This document shows positions 6,103 to 7,621 of a stretch of DNA of 7,621 bases, one piece after another (the first letter of the stretch is position 1; the number at the start of each line of letters is the position of its first letter). The notes beneath the pieces are model-generated. The model saw nothing but the letters and a program-made list of their open reading frames with translations. It had not been told where the DNA came from and searched no databases. The stretch comes from Woeseia sp. Its GTDB lineage: Bacteria > Pseudomonadota > Gammaproteobacteria > Steroidobacterales > Woeseiaceae. A program made the translations under genes and the position numbers. The stretch lies in assembly GCA_003229095.1 (NCBI GenBank), contig QIHS01000383.1, positions 1-7,621 on the forward strand. Direction: 5' to 3'.

Positions 6103-6123
6103 CGCCACTCACGGACGCCCTGT
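6100..6123. repeat. Direct repeat copy 1, upstream of phhB
   Basis: A 24-bp unit beginning CAACGCCACTCACGGACG matches the unit at 6153-6176 at 22 of 24 positions. The two copies are offset by 53 bp. Within the interval, ACGCC (6115-6119) can pair with GGCGT (6131-6135), and CACT (6106-6109) with AGTG (6137-6140), so the copy can also fold as a bulged hairpin. No gene is seen in 6047-6322; this block, the terminator and the phhB promoter fill it. Confidence 0.7.
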
Positions 6124-6152
6124 TTAACATGGCGTAAGTGCGTCCCTGCTGA

Positions 6153-6176
6153 CAACGCCGCTCACGGACGTCCTGT
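6153..6176. repeat. Direct repeat copy 2 with adjoining small palindromes
   Basis: Second copy, beginning CAACGCCGCTCACGGACG, with two differences from copy 1. It is followed by short palindromes: GGGCA-tcc-TGCCC (6186-6198) and CAACGCT-tgc-AGCGTTG (6213-6229). The series of small GC-rich inverted repeats resembles composite intergenic repeats of the REP/BIME kind, but no named family is recognised. Confidence 0.65.
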
Positions 6177-6231
6177 CGTTGGGTCGGGCATCCTGCCCTC
6201 CACCCTTCGGGCCAACGCTTGCAGCGTTGCC

Positions 6232-6267
6232 AAAAAAAACCGGCCCTCAGGGTGTATGCAGGGCCGG
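6232..6267 (-). terminator. Rho-independent terminator of the pdsO-like gene
   Basis: Read on the minus strand: CCGGCCCT (6267-6260), a 12-nt loop, AGGGCCGG (6247-6240), then directly eight U residues (6239-6232). The GC-rich 8-bp stem with an immediate U-run is a classic intrinsic terminator. It lies 56 bp beyond the stop codon of the leftward OmpA-family gene and insulates the phhB operon from it. Confidence 0.88.
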
Positions 6268-6322
6268 CGAGGCGGAGACTCATTACTGAGTCGCGGGGTT
6301 TAGGGCACTATTGTTAGTGGAA

Positions 6323-7024
6323 CTACAATGGATTTGCCGCGAACGATTGCGTCTCTCCCATGAAAAGAACCAGGCTGACACGGCGTTCCAGGGCATAGCT
6401 GTCAACATTCGCATCTGCCGCCGGCGACTCGCCACGCGCATTGATGGAGATTCGAGCGCCTGGAATACCGTTGGATACCAGCAGGTCACGCACGTGTTCT
6501 GCACGACGGGCGGAAAGCTTCTGGTTATAAGCTGCGTTACCGCGTTCGTCTGCAAATCCGTCCAGGCGAATCTGAATATCCGGATTGTTGACAAGACTGG
6601 CGGCCAGCTGACGGAGCTTGCTGCCCGTGTTGTCAGCTAACACGTGCTCGTCGGTACGAAACAGAAGATCGAACTCGATGCCTGCCTGCAAAAGTGCTAA
6701 CAACTCAGGCTGCGCCTGTTCCTGACTTTGACGAAGCTCTCCATTGAGAGAAACAATGTCGCGTTCGAGCACACCGACACGATTCATCGAGCCATCAAGT
6801 GATGCGGTAAGCGATTCGACATCAGTTTTTCGTTCGTGAATCGAGTCGCCGAGTTTGGCGCCGAAAGCCGCTCCAATAATAGCGCCAACCGGACCGCCTA
6901 CAATGGTGCCAATAACAACACCGACACCCAGACCGGTGCCTTCTTCCTTCGAAACACCCGCGGCGAACACCGGGGCAGTTATCAAGCTCGCAATCAGCCC
7001 AAATACAATCATTTTCCTGAACAT
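6323..7024 (-). CDS. pdsO: OmpA-family envelope protein with glycine zipper, PdsO-like
   Basis: Exported protein of 233 residues. A signal peptide (residues 1-21/22, MFRKMIVFGLIASLITAP then VFAA) is followed by a glycine-zipper stretch (about 29-60, with GVVIGTIVGGPVGAIIGAAFG) and a polar, probably coiled-coil segment (about 64-105). A C-terminal OmpA peptidoglycan-binding domain (about 112-223) has LLFRTDEHVL, GFADERGNAAYNQKLSARRAEHV and a terminal ERRVSLVLF. The conserved Asp and Arg that bind diaminopimelate are present. ATG 7024 is chosen over 7054 because GGAGGA (7037-7032) sits 7 nt before it and the signal peptide starts there. Signal, zipper, short coil and OmpA domain in this order at this size resemble PdsO, the OmpA protein of the proteobacterial dedicated sortase system; this is recognised by pattern. 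No sortase, target or PdsR/PdsS gene is in the window, so a generic OmpA-like protein is the alternative. Confidence 0.82.
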   Translation of the reverse strand: MFRKMIVFGLIASLITAPVFAAGVSKEEGTGLGVGVVIGTIVGGPVGAIIGAAFGAKLGDSIHERKTDVESLTASLDGSMNRVGVLERDIVSLNGELRQSQEQAQPELLALLQAGIEFDLLFRTDEHVLADNTGSKLRQLAASLVNNPDIQIRLDGFADERGNAAYNQKLSARRAEHVRDLLVSNGIPGARISINARGESPAADANVDSYALERRVSLVLFMGETQSFAANPL

Positions 7025-7031
7025 AACAATT

Positions 7032-7037
7032 TCCTCC
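7032..7037 (-). promoter_or_regulatory. Strong Shine-Dalgarno deciding the pdsO-like start
   Basis: GGAGGA on the minus strand, 7 nt before ATG 7024. A GC-rich palindrome GGCGG-g-CCGCC (7055-7065) lies just upstream in the untranslated leader and covers the competing upstream ATG region (7054). Confidence 0.75.
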
Positions 7038-7113
7038 GAAATTCGATGACCCATGGCGGGCCGCCTTCGGAAACCATTACACGCCTGGATAGAGGTCTGT
7101 TAGAGACAGGAAA

Positions 7114-7182
7114 ATGTCAGAGCTGTTATCAATTCTGGCGAAAAGTGGCAAGCCAGCAAAAAAGCGGAAGACCAAGGCATAG
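7114..7182 (+). CDS. Possible 22-residue basic micro-ORF (doubtful)
   Basis: ATG 7114 follows ACAGGA at 4-5 nt and encodes MSELLSILAKSGKPAKKRK plus three residues, ending at TAG 7180-7182 inside the left arm of the long inverted repeat. The predicted peptide is an amphipathic start with a lysine/arginine-rich tail. Beyond the TAG the same frame stays open for 49 codons to TAA 7330-7332, through LKGIKRTEGSHPF and NLAGYAEQLARPFKKYR, so a longer gene broken by a stop is another reading. No family is recognised and chance is a real possibility. Confidence 0.2.
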   Translation: MSELLSILAKSGKPAKKRKTKA

Positions 7183-7260
7183 CCTGCCAGGTTTTTCTTG
7201 AAGGGAATCAAGCGGACCGAAGGGAGCCATCCCTTCAAGGAAAACCTGGCAGGCTATGCC
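7176..7260. repeat. 31-bp near-perfect inverted repeat (hairpin or MITE-like element)
   Basis: Arms 7176-7206 and 7230-7260 are reverse complements at 30 of 31 positions; the exception (T7196 opposite G7240) is still a G-U pair in RNA. The spacer is 23 nt (7207-7229). The arms start with GGCATAGCCTGCCAGG and end with CTTGAAGGGA. Smaller alternative hairpins exist inside: GAAGGGA-gcca-TCCCTTC (7219-7236) and CTTGA-agggaa-TCAAG (7197-7212). No U-run follows the stem directly on either strand; on the minus strand a T6 (7163-7158) occurs 12 nt beyond it. It sits in the 304-bp gap between the VWA-like and pdsO-like genes, which otherwise shows no convincing gene. No target-site duplication is visible. 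Confidence 0.85.
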
Positions 7261-7328
7261 GAACAGCTGGCACGACCATTCAAGAAATACAGGACACCAG
7301 TTGCGAAAATACGTCCCGACTACCGCAG

Positions 7329-7621
7329 CTAACGCTGACGCTCCGTGAGAGCAACAAAAGTACCGCCGTTTCTGTCGCACAACACCCTCATCAGGCCTGC
7401 GAACTTCTGCGAACCTCTGGACGGTCCGCTGCCGCTAAAGCCCAGCGGAAAGCCAATTGCATGGATGCGAATGTAGCGATCGCCATCTTCATTTTCGATG
7501 TTTAGCCGATCGACCTGACGAATAAACGATTCCATTGAGCCGCCCTGAAAATCGTCGCCGAAGACGTAAATACTGATTTTTTTGTCCGGTGCCCAGAACG
7601 TCTTTATCGCATACTCAATGC
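7329..7621 (-). CDS. von Willebrand factor A-like protein, C-terminal part (runs off window end)
   Basis: Only the last 96 codons and stop are in the window; the frame is open up to the edge, so the real start is outside and an internal ATG at 7535 should not be used. The visible sequence reads IEYAIKTFWAPDKKISIYVFGDDFQGGS, then a helix ESFIRQVDRLN, a strand RIHAIGFPL and finally FAGLMRVLCDRNGGTFVAL. This alternation of a hydrophobic strand ending in acidic residues, a helix, a strand and the closing helix plus NGGTFV resembles the second half of a VWA (Rossmann-like) domain. VWA domains bind protein partners, often through a MIDAS metal site whose DxSxS lies N-terminally, outside the window. 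No sorting signal or membrane segment is at this C-terminus, so it is unlikely to be a sortase substrate. Function is otherwise unknown. Confidence 0.7.
   Translation of the reverse strand, partial: IEYAIKTFWAPDKKISIYVFGDDFQGGSMESFIRQVDRLNIENEDGDRYIRIHAIGFPLGFSGSGPSRGSQKFAGLMRVLCDRNGGTFVALTERQR

Noticed and set aside
5705..6283. 192-residue version of phhB starting at 6283
   Set aside because: The extra 79 residues come from the repeat block and promoter; ATG 6046 has a good Shine-Dalgarno and fits family length.
7176..7260. Integron attC site or CRISPR repeat
   Set aside because: The arms lack the GTTRRRY/RYYYAAC ends of attC, there is one hairpin only, and no cassette genes or repeated spacers are present.
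7176..7260. Ordinary intrinsic terminator of the VWA-like gene
   Set aside because: No U-run directly follows the stem on the minus strand; the nearest T6 is 12 nt away and the stem is far longer than usual. Not excluded as an mRNA 3'-end structure.
7129..7380. 83-residue minus-strand frame across the inverted repeat
   Set aside because: It overlaps the end of the VWA-like gene in another frame and is built largely from the repeat arms, with no family-like sequence.

Overview
The window looks like a piece of a gammaproteobacterial chromosome, probably from an environmental (marine or sediment) lineage. This is inferred from the protein families: biosynthetic acetolactate synthase, ProB, PhhB, an orphan ParA, a PdsO-like OmpA protein and a lipoprotein of the COG4798 methyltransferase family. 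Moderate GC and a repeat of the 'AACGGGGACAG' type seen in many gamma- and betaproteobacterial genomes agree with this. No rRNA, tRNA, CRISPR array, phage gene or transposase gene is visible.

Left part (1-2962): amino-acid biosynthesis. A divergent pair holds the two subunits of acetolactate synthase, the small subunit ilvN leftwards and the large subunit ilvB rightwards, sharing a 159-bp regulatory gap. ilvN is followed 5 bp later by proB (glutamate 5-kinase, cut by the window edge), so ilvN-proB is probably one transcript. Divergent ilvB/ilvN is unusual, because the two genes normally form an ilvBN or ilvIH operon.

Middle (2963-4722): two rightward genes. The first encodes a secreted lipoprotein related to SAM-dependent methyltransferases; its reading frame is broken at about 3421-3435. 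The second encodes a complete ParA/MinD-type ATPase with no ParB partner nearby. Short AACGGGG(A/T)CAG elements lie just behind the stop codons of ilvB and parA, and the second runs into the 3' end of the convergent dehydratase gene.

Right-middle (4723-6046): a leftward two-gene operon, phhB (pterin-4a-carbinolamine dehydratase) followed by an ACT-less PLP-dependent threonine/serine dehydratase. The two overlap by 11 bp and have a good sigma70-like promoter. The dehydratase could supply 2-oxobutanoate to the IlvB/IlvN enzyme for isoleucine, or it could be catabolic.

Right end (6047-7621): an intergenic repeat block with direct and inverted repeats, a strong leftward terminator, a PdsO-like OmpA/glycine-zipper envelope protein, and a 304-bp gap holding an almost perfect 31-bp inverted repeat. 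The 3' end of a leftward von Willebrand A-like gene runs off the window. No obviously new multi-gene system is present. The best leads are the split divergent acetolactate synthase, the long inverted repeat at 7176-7260, the repeats at gene ends, and the broken lipoprotein methyltransferase.
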